Origin: a virus
IMG/VR virus record: IMGVR_UViG_3300032213_000871
Coordinates: 1 to 29,823 of that record
Length of the DNA stretch: 29,823 nt
Strand: one strand, 5' to 3'
How positions within the stretch are numbered: position 1 is the stretch's first letter; each line of letters begins with the position of its first letter. The notes under the pieces were generated by a model. That model saw nothing but the letters and a program-made list of their open reading frames with translations, did no database searches and was not told the origin of the DNA. Made by a program: the position numbers and the translations under genes. Positions 21,194 to 29,821 of this stretch are shown piece after piece.

Positions 21194-23253
21194 TAAATCA
21201 CCTGACTCTGCGCTTCTCTTTCAAAAATTCTAGAACTACTTAACACAGCCTGAGGTGGCGGTGTTGCCGGTATTGGGTCTACTGTAGTGGCTGATGTTCC
21301 TACTCCAGCAACATTAAGGGCGGCAGTTGTGCGGCCTTCGCGTAGTACTGCCACTGTAGATTGGCCTGCACTTGTTTCAGCAATGGCAACAGGAGTAGAT
21401 GTATCAATGTTGGCAACATTTTCCAAGTATTGTGCTGTTCCGCCAACCTTGGTGTCAAGTCCATAGCTTGGCAATGACGTCACAAAGCTCATGATAGCAG
21501 TTTGACTATTGCCTTCTACATTGCCAATATCCATGCCTGCTCTTACTTGGAACCCAGTTTCTTTGGTTATTTTAGTACTGATTGCAGTAAAGTTTGTGTT
21601 GAGGCTGGCGGTTTCTGTTGGATTGGTAAGAACAATATTTCCAATAACGTTTGCGGCTTCAGATATCAACAACTCCACATTACCATTGTCTGACGCTAGT
21701 GTGTTTGCCAATATACCATCGTATATAGTAATCAAATTATTTAAAGAGCCTGAGTTGTACAATGTGTTAATAATGGTAATACAGTTTCCAACACTGGCGG
21801 TGACCGTGGTTCCTGCGGCAGTTCCAAGTATGTCAGTTATTAATATAGTACCATTTACTCCAGATCCTGTTGCTATACTATTTGCATAGTAGTTTACGTC
21901 TGCAGTTGGCAACGGTTGTGTCTGTTCTTCGATTGCCGGTAAACCTTTGTTGGTTTCGGCTGCCAAAAATGCGGCAGACAACTGCGGCAAATTCATACGA
22001 CTGATATTTGTAACCTGATCCAGTGCGCAGGATAATGCTTTGTTAACCAGTGCCAATCCCGGAGTTGTCATAACACTCAGTCGCTCATAACTTATACCAG
22101 CTTGGTCAGCAGCCACTGAGGCTTCTAATGCGCTGTTTGGTGTGTATTGATTGCCAGATCCAGTATTTCCCGAAGTATCGCCTGTTATAGGACTAGCAGT
22201 TGATTGTGCAGTAATTGGATTTTCACTTTGACGTATTTCACAGGCCAGTGGTCGGTCAATTGCTCTGATAGCCGCTTCTTCGTCAAGTATTAACTGACTC
22301 TGTTCAGGAGTTAAGTTATCATAGTCAACCGGCGGCTCCGGTGGAGGTGTGATGTAAATAGCACGTGGGCCATCTGCAGTGGGCGTTGTTAATGATGGAT
22401 AACTGTTTGGCATCATTACAGCAGGATTTAACAAGTCTGCTAATGTATTAATGTTTGGTGTCCAGACATCTAATATTCTTAATATATTTGCAAGCTCGTC
22501 GCCCGAGACCCCGAGCAATGCAATATACATAAGTTTTTGTACAGTGTCAGTAACTACCACAGCAGGATCATTAAGATTTAAAATAATATTATCCGGAACA
22601 CCGGCATTACTCAAAGTTGCAATTAACGGACTTATGGATCCGGCTCGACGTGATATCTGTTGTATCAATGCCAATGGAGTTCCATAGTTGTCAAGATTTC
22701 CTAGATCTATATAATGGCCAGCATTATACAAGTCATCGCCCATAGCTGCCGTGGCACGATTAATTTCAGTAAGACCGCCAGTGACAAGATTGTCCATGCC
22801 AGTAAATGTGGGGCCTAAATAGCTGTTGGAATTCACTGCGCCATTGATATACTCATTTATACTTAAACAATAACTGTTTGCTTGTATAAAATTTTGCACA
22901 AACTTACTTAAATCTCCGTTGCCCATGTACGTTTCAGCAGTCAAAGTGACGATTCCTGTCATTCCTGGATTGGCCAGCGTTGTGGAAACAATTGCAGTGG
23001 TGTTGGGAACTATAGAATCGGCTAAAGCCGGGCAAGTGTTGCTGGCAAATGTTTGTAGATTTGCAATAGCGTTTGGCGTTAGATTCCCTACGTTGGGTCC
23101 TGCGTTGCCAATGGCCGCTATTAAAGGAGTCAATAACGGTGTGGATGTGTACTGATCAACAGTGGCCACCAATGTTCCGTTGACACCGTAGCCTTGATTT
23201 TGAAATAAACCCGAGGCAGCTTGAAGTTGTAACGGGGTCAACAATCCAGCCAT
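21190..23253 (-). CDS. Putative virion structural protein, 687 aa, coupled to PAAR
   Basis: Its ATG overlaps the stop of the PAAR gene (TAATG), so the two are made together. The product is rich in Asn, Thr, Ala, Ile, Ser and Gly, with a proline-rich segment (IYITPPPEPPVDYDNLTPEQ, about residues 300-320) followed by an acidic helix. A C-terminal half with repeated Ala/Thr/Asn-rich beta-like stretches follows. There is no signal peptide or membrane span. Coupling to a tail-tip protein suggests a baseplate or tail component, but I do not recognise a domain. A late box lies upstream of the PAAR gene. Confidence 0.75.
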   Translation of the reverse strand: MAGLLTPLQLQAASGLFQNQGYGVNGTLVATVDQYTSTPLLTPLIAAIGNAGPNVGNLTPNAIANLQTFASNTCPALADSIVPNTTAIVSTTLANPGMTGIVTLTAETYMGNGDLSKFVQNFIQANSYCLSINEYINGAVNSNSYLGPTFTGMDNLVTGGLTEINRATAAMGDDLYNAGHYIDLGNLDNYGTPLALIQQISRRAGSISPLIATLSNAGVPDNIILNLNDPAVVVTDTVQKLMYIALLGVSGDELANILRILDVWTPNINTLADLLNPAVMMPNSYPSLTTPTADGPRAIYITPPPEPPVDYDNLTPEQSQLILDEEAAIRAIDRPLACEIRQSENPITAQSTASPITGDTSGNTGSGNQYTPNSALEASVAADQAGISYERLSVMTTPGLALVNKALSCALDQVTNISRMNLPQLSAAFLAAETNKGLPAIEEQTQPLPTADVNYYANSIATGSGVNGTILITDILGTAAGTTVTASVGNCITIINTLYNSGSLNNLITIYDGILANTLASDNGNVELLISEAANVIGNIVLTNPTETASLNTNFTAISTKITKETGFQVRAGMDIGNVEGNSQTAIMSFVTSLPSYGLDTKVGGTAQYLENVANIDTSTPVAIAETSAGQSTVAVLREGRTTAALNVAGVGTSATTVDPIPATPPPQAVLSSSRIFEREAQSQVIY

Positions 23254-23540
23254 TATCCTACCCTTACGTCAGGACTGCCGCCGGTTCGTGCATGTCCGCA
23301 TGTGTCAACATCGCCTGTTCTAACGACCGGTGTGCCACCAGCACGAACAGTACCACTGCCACCAGCAGTACTGGCGGCCACATGTGGTGCATGACGTTTT
23401 TTTGGACTCCATGGTGCATGTTCAGACACACCAATACCGTTGACCACAACAGGCTTACCATTAACTCGTACTGAGTCAACCCCCGATGTGGCTGCGCCTC
23501 CTTCTGAGTTTGTATCACCTTGTCGCTGTACTGCTGGCAT
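23253..23540 (-). CDS. PAAR-domain tail-tip (spike) protein
   Basis: The 95-aa product is one PAAR domain, close in length to T4 gp5.4. It starts MPAVQRQGDTNSEGGAATSG and carries repeated Gly-Asp-x and GGSG/GGTPVVRTGD turns with His/Cys (EHAPWSPKKRHAPHV, DVDTCGHARTGGSPDVRVG). These fit the three-stranded cone that binds a metal and tips the membrane-piercing spike. It works in the contractile tail during DNA entry. A GATAAATA late box lies 20-30 nt upstream of the ATG. The large structural gene starts within its stop. Confidence 0.92.
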   Translation of the reverse strand: MPAVQRQGDTNSEGGAATSGVDSVRVNGKPVVVNGIGVSEHAPWSPKKRHAPHVAASTAGGSGTVRAGGTPVVRTGDVDTCGHARTGGSPDVRVG

Positions 23541-23560
23541 GTTTGTCCGTTCTTGTCAAT

Positions 23561-23568
23561 TATTTATC
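23561..23568 (-). promoter_or_regulatory. Late-type box upstream of PAAR operon
   Basis: GATAAATA on the minus strand lies 20 nt before the PAAR ATG. No stem-loop is evident after it. Confidence 0.5.
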
Positions 23569-23575
23569 GAACAAT

Positions 23576-23866
23576 TTACGCCAGTTTGATACCTGTGGTT
23601 GTTTGAATAAATTGATCAGCAAACATTTTGTCTGTGGCCGCTACCACTGTAACTGTACCCTTTGATAGTTTAATATCTTTATCTGGGCTTACTGTAAACA
23701 AGTAAGGCATTAGTCCCGGTCCTTGTTGTCCCATGGCAATCACCATTGGACGTGACAGTTTATAGTGTGCATCTGTTTCTTCAACCAATTTTCCAATTAG
23801 CTCTTCTCCGGATGTTAGTTTTAACGTTACTACTTCGCCTACCGAGGCGCCTTTATCAATTAACAT
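23576..23866 (-). CDS. Small Sm-like beta-barrel phage protein, 96 aa
   Basis: ATG at 23866 is preceded by GGAG and starts right after the glutaredoxin stop; longer starts at 23881 or 23941 would overlap glutaredoxin. The product (MLIDKGASVGEVVTLKLTSG then EELIGKLVEETDAHYKLSRP) has the strand-turn-strand pattern of Sm1 in Lsm/Hfq proteins. A second half (PYLFTVSPDKDIKLSKGTVT) ends with a helix. I recall similar proteins in T4-like marine phages. An RNA-binding role is possible but unproven; the second Sm motif is not clear. Confidence 0.7.
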   Translation of the reverse strand: MLIDKGASVGEVVTLKLTSGEELIGKLVEETDAHYKLSRPMVIAMGQQGPGLMPYLFTVSPDKDIKLSKGTVTVVAATDKMFADQFIQTTTGIKLA

Positions 23867-23867
23867 A

Positions 23868-24125
23868 TTAAATTGCTCCATCGCCGTATCCCACAGCATT
23901 TTCTTGTTCAAATAACTTTTTAAGTTCTGTAAATCCACCAATTAACTTTTCGTCAAGTAGAATTTGTGGCACTGTGCGAGCAGTTGGTACTGCTTCTAAT
24001 AGTTGTTCTTTAGTCCAATCCTGGGACACATTGCGTTCTTCAAACTCAATGCCTTTTTGTTTTAACAATGCCTTTGCTTGGTCGCAATAAGGACATTGAT
24101 TTTTACTCCATACAATAGCTCGCAT
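23868..24125 (-). CDS. Glutaredoxin
   Basis: The 85-aa product has the glutaredoxin fold: MRAIVWSKNQCPYCDQAKAL with the CPYC active site, cis-proline TVPQILLDE, and a GGFTELKKL glutathione-binding segment. It reduces the disulfide left in ribonucleotide reductase after each turnover, drawing electrons from glutathione. It follows nrdB by 9 nt, so it is produced with its client enzyme, as in T4 and related phages. Confidence 0.95.
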   Translation of the reverse strand: MRAIVWSKNQCPYCDQAKALLKQKGIEFEERNVSQDWTKEQLLEAVPTARTVPQILLDEKLIGGFTELKKLFEQENAVGYGDGAI

Positions 24126-24134
24126 ATTTTCCTC

Positions 24135-25235
24135 TTATAAATTTGGTAATTCGTCGTAATCTAAGGTGTCACTCATGATGCCGATAACATAGTTAGTCGA
24201 CTCGTTCTCCTGCAGTGCAGTTTGTTTGTTCGATGTGTTAACGTGTTTGTTAAACCAGGGAATTGGTGTGCTCTTGGGCGCAGGTGCTAGATATTTAATA
24301 CCAATTTCTTTTAATGCGGCAGCGGCAGTGTAGTCCACAAAGTCACGCAGAATGTTGGCATTGAGCCCAATAACAGGTCCAAACTTGAACAGGTACTCTG
24401 CCCACTCTTTTTCTTCGCGAATAACATCCATGTACATTTGATACACTTCTGCTTCGCATTCTGCTTTGATGGCAGCAAAGCGTGGATCTTCCTTGACCAC
24501 TTGGTTGATAATCCAACCTGTCCACTCTTTGTGTAAGATTTCATCTTGCAAGATCAACTGAATGATGTTGCCGTTGCCAATGAAGATTTTGTTTTCGACC
24601 ATTGCTAAACTTGTGGCAAAAGATACCATAAATCGGAACGCTTCTAATGCATAACTGGCATGCAAGGCCATCCAAATTGCTTTGATATGTTCACGCTCGG
24701 GAAAGTCTTCCAACAGTTCTTTTCGGCAGTTGATCATGTGCAGTCGATCATAATAGTTGCCTACACTTGATGCCATATCAACAATTTCTTTGGTGTCGTG
24801 GATTGTATTAAACATTTCCTTAGGCACGTTGTAGATGTTACGAATGATGTGACTGTAACTGCGTGAGTGAATATTGGTTTCGAAGAACGTCCAGTTGTAG
24901 ACCAGGGCTTCTAGTTCTGGCAATGACACTACCGGTGTAAAGATTTGACTAGGGCCGCGACCTTGCAAACTGTCCAGTGCTGTTTGCCGCAACAGGTTAC
25001 TAGTAAAGATATGCTTAACTGTGTCTGACGCATCTTTAAAGTCTTGGCTATCCTTGGTCAGGGAAATTTCTTCTGGTACCCAAAAGAATCCACGTGCTTC
25101 TTGCTCGTACTTGGCAATCTTGTTGTACTTGACTTCTTCGAATCGTTGGATAGTAACTGGGCCCGCAGGGTCCAAGAACATCTTTCTATTGAGATAGTCT
25201 GTTTTTGTTTTTAAATCGTATTGTTGTCTTGACAT
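24135..25235 (-). CDS. nrdB: Ribonucleoside-diphosphate reductase beta subunit (class Ia)
   Basis: The 366-aa product carries the diiron ligands Asp88, Glu119, His123, Glu198, Glu232 and His235 and the radical tyrosine Tyr127, in the contexts ALDSLQGR, FFETNIHSRSY, ALEAFRF and DEILH. It generates the radical that starts reduction of ribonucleotides. The D-E (31) and E-E (34) spacings match E. coli. The first Glu-His pair is four residues apart instead of three (ETNIH), an unusual feature. The C-terminal tail that binds NrdA ends SDTLDYDELPNL. A 63-aa membrane gene separates it from nrdA. Confidence 0.97.
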   Translation of the reverse strand: MSRQQYDLKTKTDYLNRKMFLDPAGPVTIQRFEEVKYNKIAKYEQEARGFFWVPEEISLTKDSQDFKDASDTVKHIFTSNLLRQTALDSLQGRGPSQIFTPVVSLPELEALVYNWTFFETNIHSRSYSHIIRNIYNVPKEMFNTIHDTKEIVDMASSVGNYYDRLHMINCRKELLEDFPEREHIKAIWMALHASYALEAFRFMVSFATSLAMVENKIFIGNGNIIQLILQDEILHKEWTGWIINQVVKEDPRFAAIKAECEAEVYQMYMDVIREEKEWAEYLFKFGPVIGLNANILRDFVDYTAAAALKEIGIKYLAPAPKSTPIPWFNKHVNTSNKQTALQENESTNYVIGIMSDTLDYDELPNL

Positions 25236-25239
25236 AATT

Positions 25240-25431
25240 TTACCAGTGTCTAATTGTGTTGGCTATAATAAAGCCACAGGTTATAACATGTATTATAACC
25301 CAAAATGTTTTGAAGAACAAGGCTATTCGAGCTTCTCGAAGAGTTAAGATAGGCACATCTGGGCGGTCATGATCACTCTCGCCCATCAAGTGCCCGGTTG
25401 CCCGAGCCCAAATCTTTTCTATGCTGTTCAT
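25240..25431 (-). CDS. Small membrane protein between nrdA and nrdB, 63 aa
   Basis: ATG at 25431 overlaps the nrdA stop (ATGA); an upstream start would lie inside nrdA. The product MNSIEKIWARATGHLMGESD, then HDRPDVPILTLREARIALFF and KTFWVIIHVITCGFIIANTI, has a soluble N-terminal half and one membrane span near residues 40-60. It would lie in the inner membrane with the charged part in the cytoplasm. No family is recognised. Its position might tie ribonucleotide reduction to the membrane, or it may be a passenger gene. Confidence 0.75.
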   Translation of the reverse strand: MNSIEKIWARATGHLMGESDHDRPDVPILTLREARIALFFKTFWVIIHVITCGFIIANTIRHW

Positions 25432-27749
25432 AACTTGCAAGATTCACAATCTTCTTCAAGATCAAAATCAATTGCTTCAAGAGGTGCCGCTTCATCGGTG
25501 ACTTTCATCTTACTGCCGGCTTTGTTGATCAGACTGTAGTAGAATGTTTTCAGGCCCCAGTGATGTGCCTGCATTAGATTTTTTGCAATCAGTGTGGTTG
25601 GCACCTTACGGTTTGCAAAGTGTGCTGGGTTATAGAATGTGTTGGTACTGATACTTTGGTCAACATAGGCTGCCAACACAGCCGCTGTCTTCAAATAGCC
25701 ATCACAGTCTTTTTGCGCCCACATCATCTGATACCGGTTTTTCAACTTGTGATACTCGGGCACAACCTGTGTCAATGATCCTGCTTTGCTTTCCTTAACT
25801 GAGATCAGACTCATTGGCATTTCAATACCATTGGTTGAGTTGATAACAACTGAGCTTGACTCCACAGGAGCAATGGCCATAGATGTTGCATTTCGAACGC
25901 CATGACTGCGCATTTCTACACGGAGACTTTCCCAATTTAATTCTGGTGTAAAGTCTGTGAGTTCGTTGACACCTTTGGCACGCAGTTCCCACGGAAATAC
26001 ACCTTGGCCGTAGCGTGTACGATCACTGTCCACACAACGTCCACGTTCCCGGGCCAGTTCCACTGACATTTCTGTCAGGTAGTAGGCTTGATGTTCTATC
26101 CAGGTCTTGACTTCGGCTAACGAGTCTCTTTCCCCGTAGTTGAATCCGCGTTTGGCGTGCCAGTAGGCAAGATTAGTGACTCCAATGCCCAATGGGCGTA
26201 TTTCATCATTGGACAGTTTTGATTGGATGGACAAAAAGTCTTGATAGTCAAGAATGTTATTAAGACTGCGATGCAGGATACGACAAGCACGTCGCATGTC
26301 TTCCGGGTTACGGAAGGCTCCCCAGTTGATCGAGCCCAGCGTACAAAGTGCAATACGCCCATCAGCATCATCCAGACGCCTAAAAGATTTAGTAGGTAAT
26401 AGAATTTCACAGCAAAGATTACTCTGGTAAATGGTGTGATACTCGGGATCAAACGGTCCTTGCTTCATCACATTGTCTATGAACACTAGATAGATACGTC
26501 CGGTATCGGTGCGCTCTTTCAGTATGCCTGATTTGAACACATCTTCTGCGTTCATTGTCTTGGTACGCAAGTCTTTGCGCTTTTCGTATTTCACATACAG
26601 TTCTTCAAACAGTTCAGTGTTTGAATAAAACGCTTGATACAAGTCCGGTACTTCATTTGGATCAAAGAATGTTATTTGTTCTTTGTTTTTAAATCGTCTC
26701 CAGAAGAAAGCACTAAGCACAACCCCATAATCCATATGACGGACTCGGGTTTCTTCTGTTCCTTGGTTGTTCTTAAGGACAATAAGATCATCAAACTGCA
26801 GATGCCAAATAGGATAAAAAACAGTAGCACTTGCATTACGGATACCTCCTTGTGAGCATGAGCGTAAGTCACCAAACCATTTCTTCAGGAACGGTATCAT
26901 ACCTGTGTGCATGATTTCGCCACCTCGAATTGGCGATCCTAACGGACGTAAGCGTCCAATCTCTAAACCAATACCAGCACGTTTGCTGGCATACTTGGCC
27001 ATCATTTCTCCGCTGGCAAAAATGCTATCAAGATCATCATCGCTACGAATAAGGACGCAACTAGAAAACTGTTTAGTAGGAGTCCCGAGACCAGCCAATA
27101 CAGGAGTAGCAAGAGTGAATAAGCCATCAGATGCGGCGTTGTAGTATTCTTTAATGTATCGCATACGGGCACTGTTAGGTTCTTCTTTATGGAACACAGT
27201 AGCTGCCGCCACCATGTATCTAACTTGTGGAGTTTCATATGTTTGTTTTGTACTACGGTTTTTAACCAAGTACTTCTCTATTAGTTGTTCGATGGCCGCA
27301 TAACTGTACTGTTCGTCTTTGGAATGATCAATGATGTCATTCATGCGATTCCAATCGTCTTCTGTGTACCACTCAAGTAGTTCAGGTGTGTACAAGCCAG
27401 TGGCCACATTGGTCTTTACAATTTCATACAAGTGTGGCGGCTCGTACGAACCATACACATCTTTACGCAACATCGACAGTCGTTGTTTACCTGCTACAAA
27501 TTGATAGTTGGTGTGTCCTACGTCGGGATTTGATTCTACATCAATCAAATCTACTATGGCTCTTAAGGTAATGCCATCAATTTCTTTAGTTGTGATACCG
27601 TCATAAAAGTGCAGTTGAGCTTTAATCTCCACCATACTCTGACTGACATCTGCTATACCTTGACATATTTTTGCTATTTGTGATTGCCACTTTTCGATAG
27701 CAATGGGTTCACGGCGCCCACTGCGCTTTACTACTGTTATTGTTGACAT
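25428..27749 (-). CDS. nrdA: Ribonucleoside-diphosphate reductase alpha subunit (class Ia)
   Basis: The 773-aa product has an N-terminal ATP cone (MSTITVVKRSGRREPIAIEK, about residues 1-90) that controls activity. The active site is complete: redox Cys231 (SSCVLI), Asn444, Cys446 and Glu448 (NLCCEILLPT), redox partner Cys469 (ALCTLGS), radical-path tyrosines in TFYYSL, and the C-terminal shuttle CESCKL. It makes deoxynucleotides for phage DNA from ribonucleoside diphosphates with NrdB and glutaredoxin. AAGAG lies before the ATG. A 142-aa gene precedes it, and it is probably co-transcribed with the tail-fibre gene. Confidence 0.98.
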   Translation of the reverse strand: MSTITVVKRSGRREPIAIEKWQSQIAKICQGIADVSQSMVEIKAQLHFYDGITTKEIDGITLRAIVDLIDVESNPDVGHTNYQFVAGKQRLSMLRKDVYGSYEPPHLYEIVKTNVATGLYTPELLEWYTEDDWNRMNDIIDHSKDEQYSYAAIEQLIEKYLVKNRSTKQTYETPQVRYMVAAATVFHKEEPNSARMRYIKEYYNAASDGLFTLATPVLAGLGTPTKQFSSCVLIRSDDDLDSIFASGEMMAKYASKRAGIGLEIGRLRPLGSPIRGGEIMHTGMIPFLKKWFGDLRSCSQGGIRNASATVFYPIWHLQFDDLIVLKNNQGTEETRVRHMDYGVVLSAFFWRRFKNKEQITFFDPNEVPDLYQAFYSNTELFEELYVKYEKRKDLRTKTMNAEDVFKSGILKERTDTGRIYLVFIDNVMKQGPFDPEYHTIYQSNLCCEILLPTKSFRRLDDADGRIALCTLGSINWGAFRNPEDMRRACRILHRSLNNILDYQDFLSIQSKLSNDEIRPLGIGVTNLAYWHAKRGFNYGERDSLAEVKTWIEHQAYYLTEMSVELARERGRCVDSDRTRYGQGVFPWELRAKGVNELTDFTPELNWESLRVEMRSHGVRNATSMAIAPVESSSVVINSTNGIEMPMSLISVKESKAGSLTQVVPEYHKLKNRYQMMWAQKDCDGYLKTAAVLAAYVDQSISTNTFYNPAHFANRKVPTTLIAKNLMQAHHWGLKTFYYSLINKAGSKMKVTDEAAPLEAIDFDLEEDCESCKL

Positions 27750-27770
27750 TTGCTTCTCTTGTTATTTTTG

Positions 27771-28199
27771 TTACCGGTACTTCTCATTAACCTGTAATTG
27801 GGTTAATTTTTTTATTATTTTTACTGCTGGATTGATATTTACGACAGTTGACTTGTCCCAATTCAGTATATATTTTGATTTGTCGACCAGGACTAAATTA
27901 TGACCTGTTTTTGTCAAAATCAGTTCTGCCGAGTCTATATCCGCACGTTCCAGTAAAGTTATAGTATACAGGATTCCTAGCCCGCGAGCAACCTCGCAGA
28001 AAATATTGTCGTCCAACAATTGCCAAGGATCTGGCCAATCTTCTCGATCGTCCCAGTGCAGGTGATATCCGGTCCAAGGAGAGGTAAACCACCAAGAGTT
28101 AATGGCTTCCAGTGCCTCTTCAACGGGCAGGTTTCTGGCTCGAGTGCGTAGTTGTGTCCAACTATCCAGCCGGGATTCAAATGTTATGGGCCAAACCAC
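27771..28199 (-). CDS. Conserved T4-like marine phage protein, 142 aa
   Basis: The start is GTG at 28199, 1 nt after the tail-fibre stop. The product has FESRLDSWTQLRTRARNLPV and EEALEAINSWWFTSPWTGYH then LHWDDREDWPDPWQLLDDNI. This is a family I recall next to structural genes in aquatic T4-like phages. It has a helical, aromatic-rich first half and a beta-rich end (HNLVLVDKSKYILNW). It may be a tail or baseplate accessory protein. No membrane span is seen. Confidence 0.7.
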   Translation of the reverse strand: MVWPITFESRLDSWTQLRTRARNLPVEEALEAINSWWFTSPWTGYHLHWDDREDWPDPWQLLDDNIFCEVARGLGILYTITLLERADIDSAELILTKTGHNLVLVDKSKYILNWDKSTVVNINPAVKIIKKLTQLQVNEKYR

Positions 28200-28200
28200 G

Positions 28201-29790
28201 TTAGGCTAAGTGTGTTATACTATAAGTTAAAAATGCCGAAATACCTGTAGCGGTACTAATATATTTTAAGAAAATATTAGAACCTGTTTGTGTCACTGTA
28301 AGAGTAATACCAGTACTGGTGTTTTCTGTGTAGTCGTCTGAGTAATTTAAATTGGCACCGTCATCACCAGACGCGGCAGCAATAACAATATTACCAGTGC
28401 GATAAGTTACCCCTCGTGTGATGGTGTAATTGATGTTAATCGCACGAGTTACATTCATGTTGTAGGTAACCGCGGTGGTTGGGGTAGGTATATTATTTGC
28501 CAACTCAACTGTGCGGCCGGACTCTCGAACATACGTGCCCATTGCCAACTGTTGGCCGTTTGTGAATGCAATACTTGCTTCACCATTCAATTCAATTCTT
28601 GGATAAACAATGGCATATTCATCTGCACGTTCAAACAAATCTCCGACACTGATGTTGTTAGGGGATAAGAAGTCTATGATCGTGGTATAAGGTTGTGTTA
28701 CGCCGCCAAAGTGATTGCCCACATCACCAAATGTATTTTGTGCTGTGGCATTACGGTCAGTATAAAATACAATGCCCTGGGCATATATGGTATCAAAGTC
28801 ACAACTGGTAATTCCAAATCCCTGCGGACTAAATGCATCGCCGTCGGGGTTGACTTCTAATAAAATACCCTTGTGCAAGGTTGAAAAATGTGCGCCCGTG
28901 ATGCCTACTCCTCGAACATGTTGATCTGTTCTGACTCCGTAAGTTGTTCCAGTAAATCCGCAGTTGTCAAATTTAATTTGATGTACATCTAGTGCATCAC
29001 TGCTATCAAATCTAAGGCAAGCAGTATCGTCAGTGTCCACCGTTAGATCAGCTGTGGTCAATGGTCCAACAAACTGCACTTGATTAAAAATACATTCAGA
29101 TGCTCGATTAATAAAAGCAATGTCCATGGGGTCAACGGATTGAAAACACATATTTTCAATTGTAATGCTGGTAGGAGGTGTTGCACCATTGGTGCCAATG
29201 TCAGCACCGGTTTGTTGTAAACTGTCGCTGGTTTGTACCACATAAAATGCTGTAGAACCTGCTGCCATTTGAATGATACTGTTCCTAGGGCCTTCGCCTA
29301 TTAATGTAGCATAAGGAGGAACGTTGATTGTGCCGGTGACAAGATACACACCTGCGGGGAAGAATAAACTTCTGCGGATTGCAGGATTCACTTCTCGGCA
29401 ATAAAGTTGATAAAGTGCGCGGTTAATGGCCGCAGTATCATCTACAATACCATTGCCTACTGCGCCAAAGTCTTTGACAGTGGCAAACTGATCCATCCAG
29501 TTTTGTAGAGATAGTTGTACTGGAGTTCCTGGCGATGGTCCTGTTTGTACTGCGTATCCAGTGGCTTCTTCACCGCTGTAGGTATAGTCCTGTACCAAAG
29601 GAATAATTTCAGAGAATTCTGTTAGTATTTCAGTGTTACCGATGACTGGAGCACCTTCTTGCAATGTGCCGTTACCAATGAACAATCTGCGTTCGTCAAC
29701 ACTCCAACCGAATTCAGCACCTGCCAGTTGCGGTAGATTTTCCTGTAACCCTTTACGCTGGGTAATTCGCGAAATTTGTACAATAGCCAA
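28201..29790 (-). CDS. Tail fibre/tailspike with pectate-lyase-like beta-helix, 529 aa
   Basis: The start is TTG at 29790 (MAIVQISRITQRKGLQENLP), with GAGGA 8 nt upstream. This N-terminus, followed by GAEFGWSVDERRLFIGNGT, is typical of marine T4-like structural proteins and probably attaches to the tail. Residues about 105-170 match the Pectate_lyase_3 start (ATVKDFGAVGNGIVDDTAAI, PAGVYLVTGTINVPPYATLI), followed by a long beta-helix-like repeat region. Such proteins bind or cut host surface sugar. A C-terminal beta domain with YNMNVTRAININYTITRG follows. The gene ends 1 nt before the next. Confidence 0.88.
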   Translation of the reverse strand: MAIVQISRITQRKGLQENLPQLAGAEFGWSVDERRLFIGNGTLQEGAPVIGNTEILTEFSEIIPLVQDYTYSGEEATGYAVQTGPSPGTPVQLSLQNWMDQFATVKDFGAVGNGIVDDTAAINRALYQLYCREVNPAIRRSLFFPAGVYLVTGTINVPPYATLIGEGPRNSIIQMAAGSTAFYVVQTSDSLQQTGADIGTNGATPPTSITIENMCFQSVDPMDIAFINRASECIFNQVQFVGPLTTADLTVDTDDTACLRFDSSDALDVHQIKFDNCGFTGTTYGVRTDQHVRGVGITGAHFSTLHKGILLEVNPDGDAFSPQGFGITSCDFDTIYAQGIVFYTDRNATAQNTFGDVGNHFGGVTQPYTTIIDFLSPNNISVGDLFERADEYAIVYPRIELNGEASIAFTNGQQLAMGTYVRESGRTVELANNIPTPTTAVTYNMNVTRAININYTITRGVTYRTGNIVIAAASGDDGANLNYSDDYTENTSTGITLTVTQTGSNIFLKYISTATGISAFLTYSITHLA

Positions 29791-29813
29791 TTTAGTTGTC
29801 CTCTGTGATTAAC

Positions 29814-29821
29814 TATTTAGC
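29814..29821 (-). promoter_or_regulatory. Late-type box upstream of the tail fibre gene
   Basis: GCTAAATA on the minus strand lies 23 nt before the TTG start, with GAGGA between. It is at the very edge of the window. Confidence 0.45.

Noticed and set aside
26117-26875. Extra ORFs in other frames within nrdA
   Set aside because: They overlap conserved catalytic regions of nrdA and lack ribosome sites.
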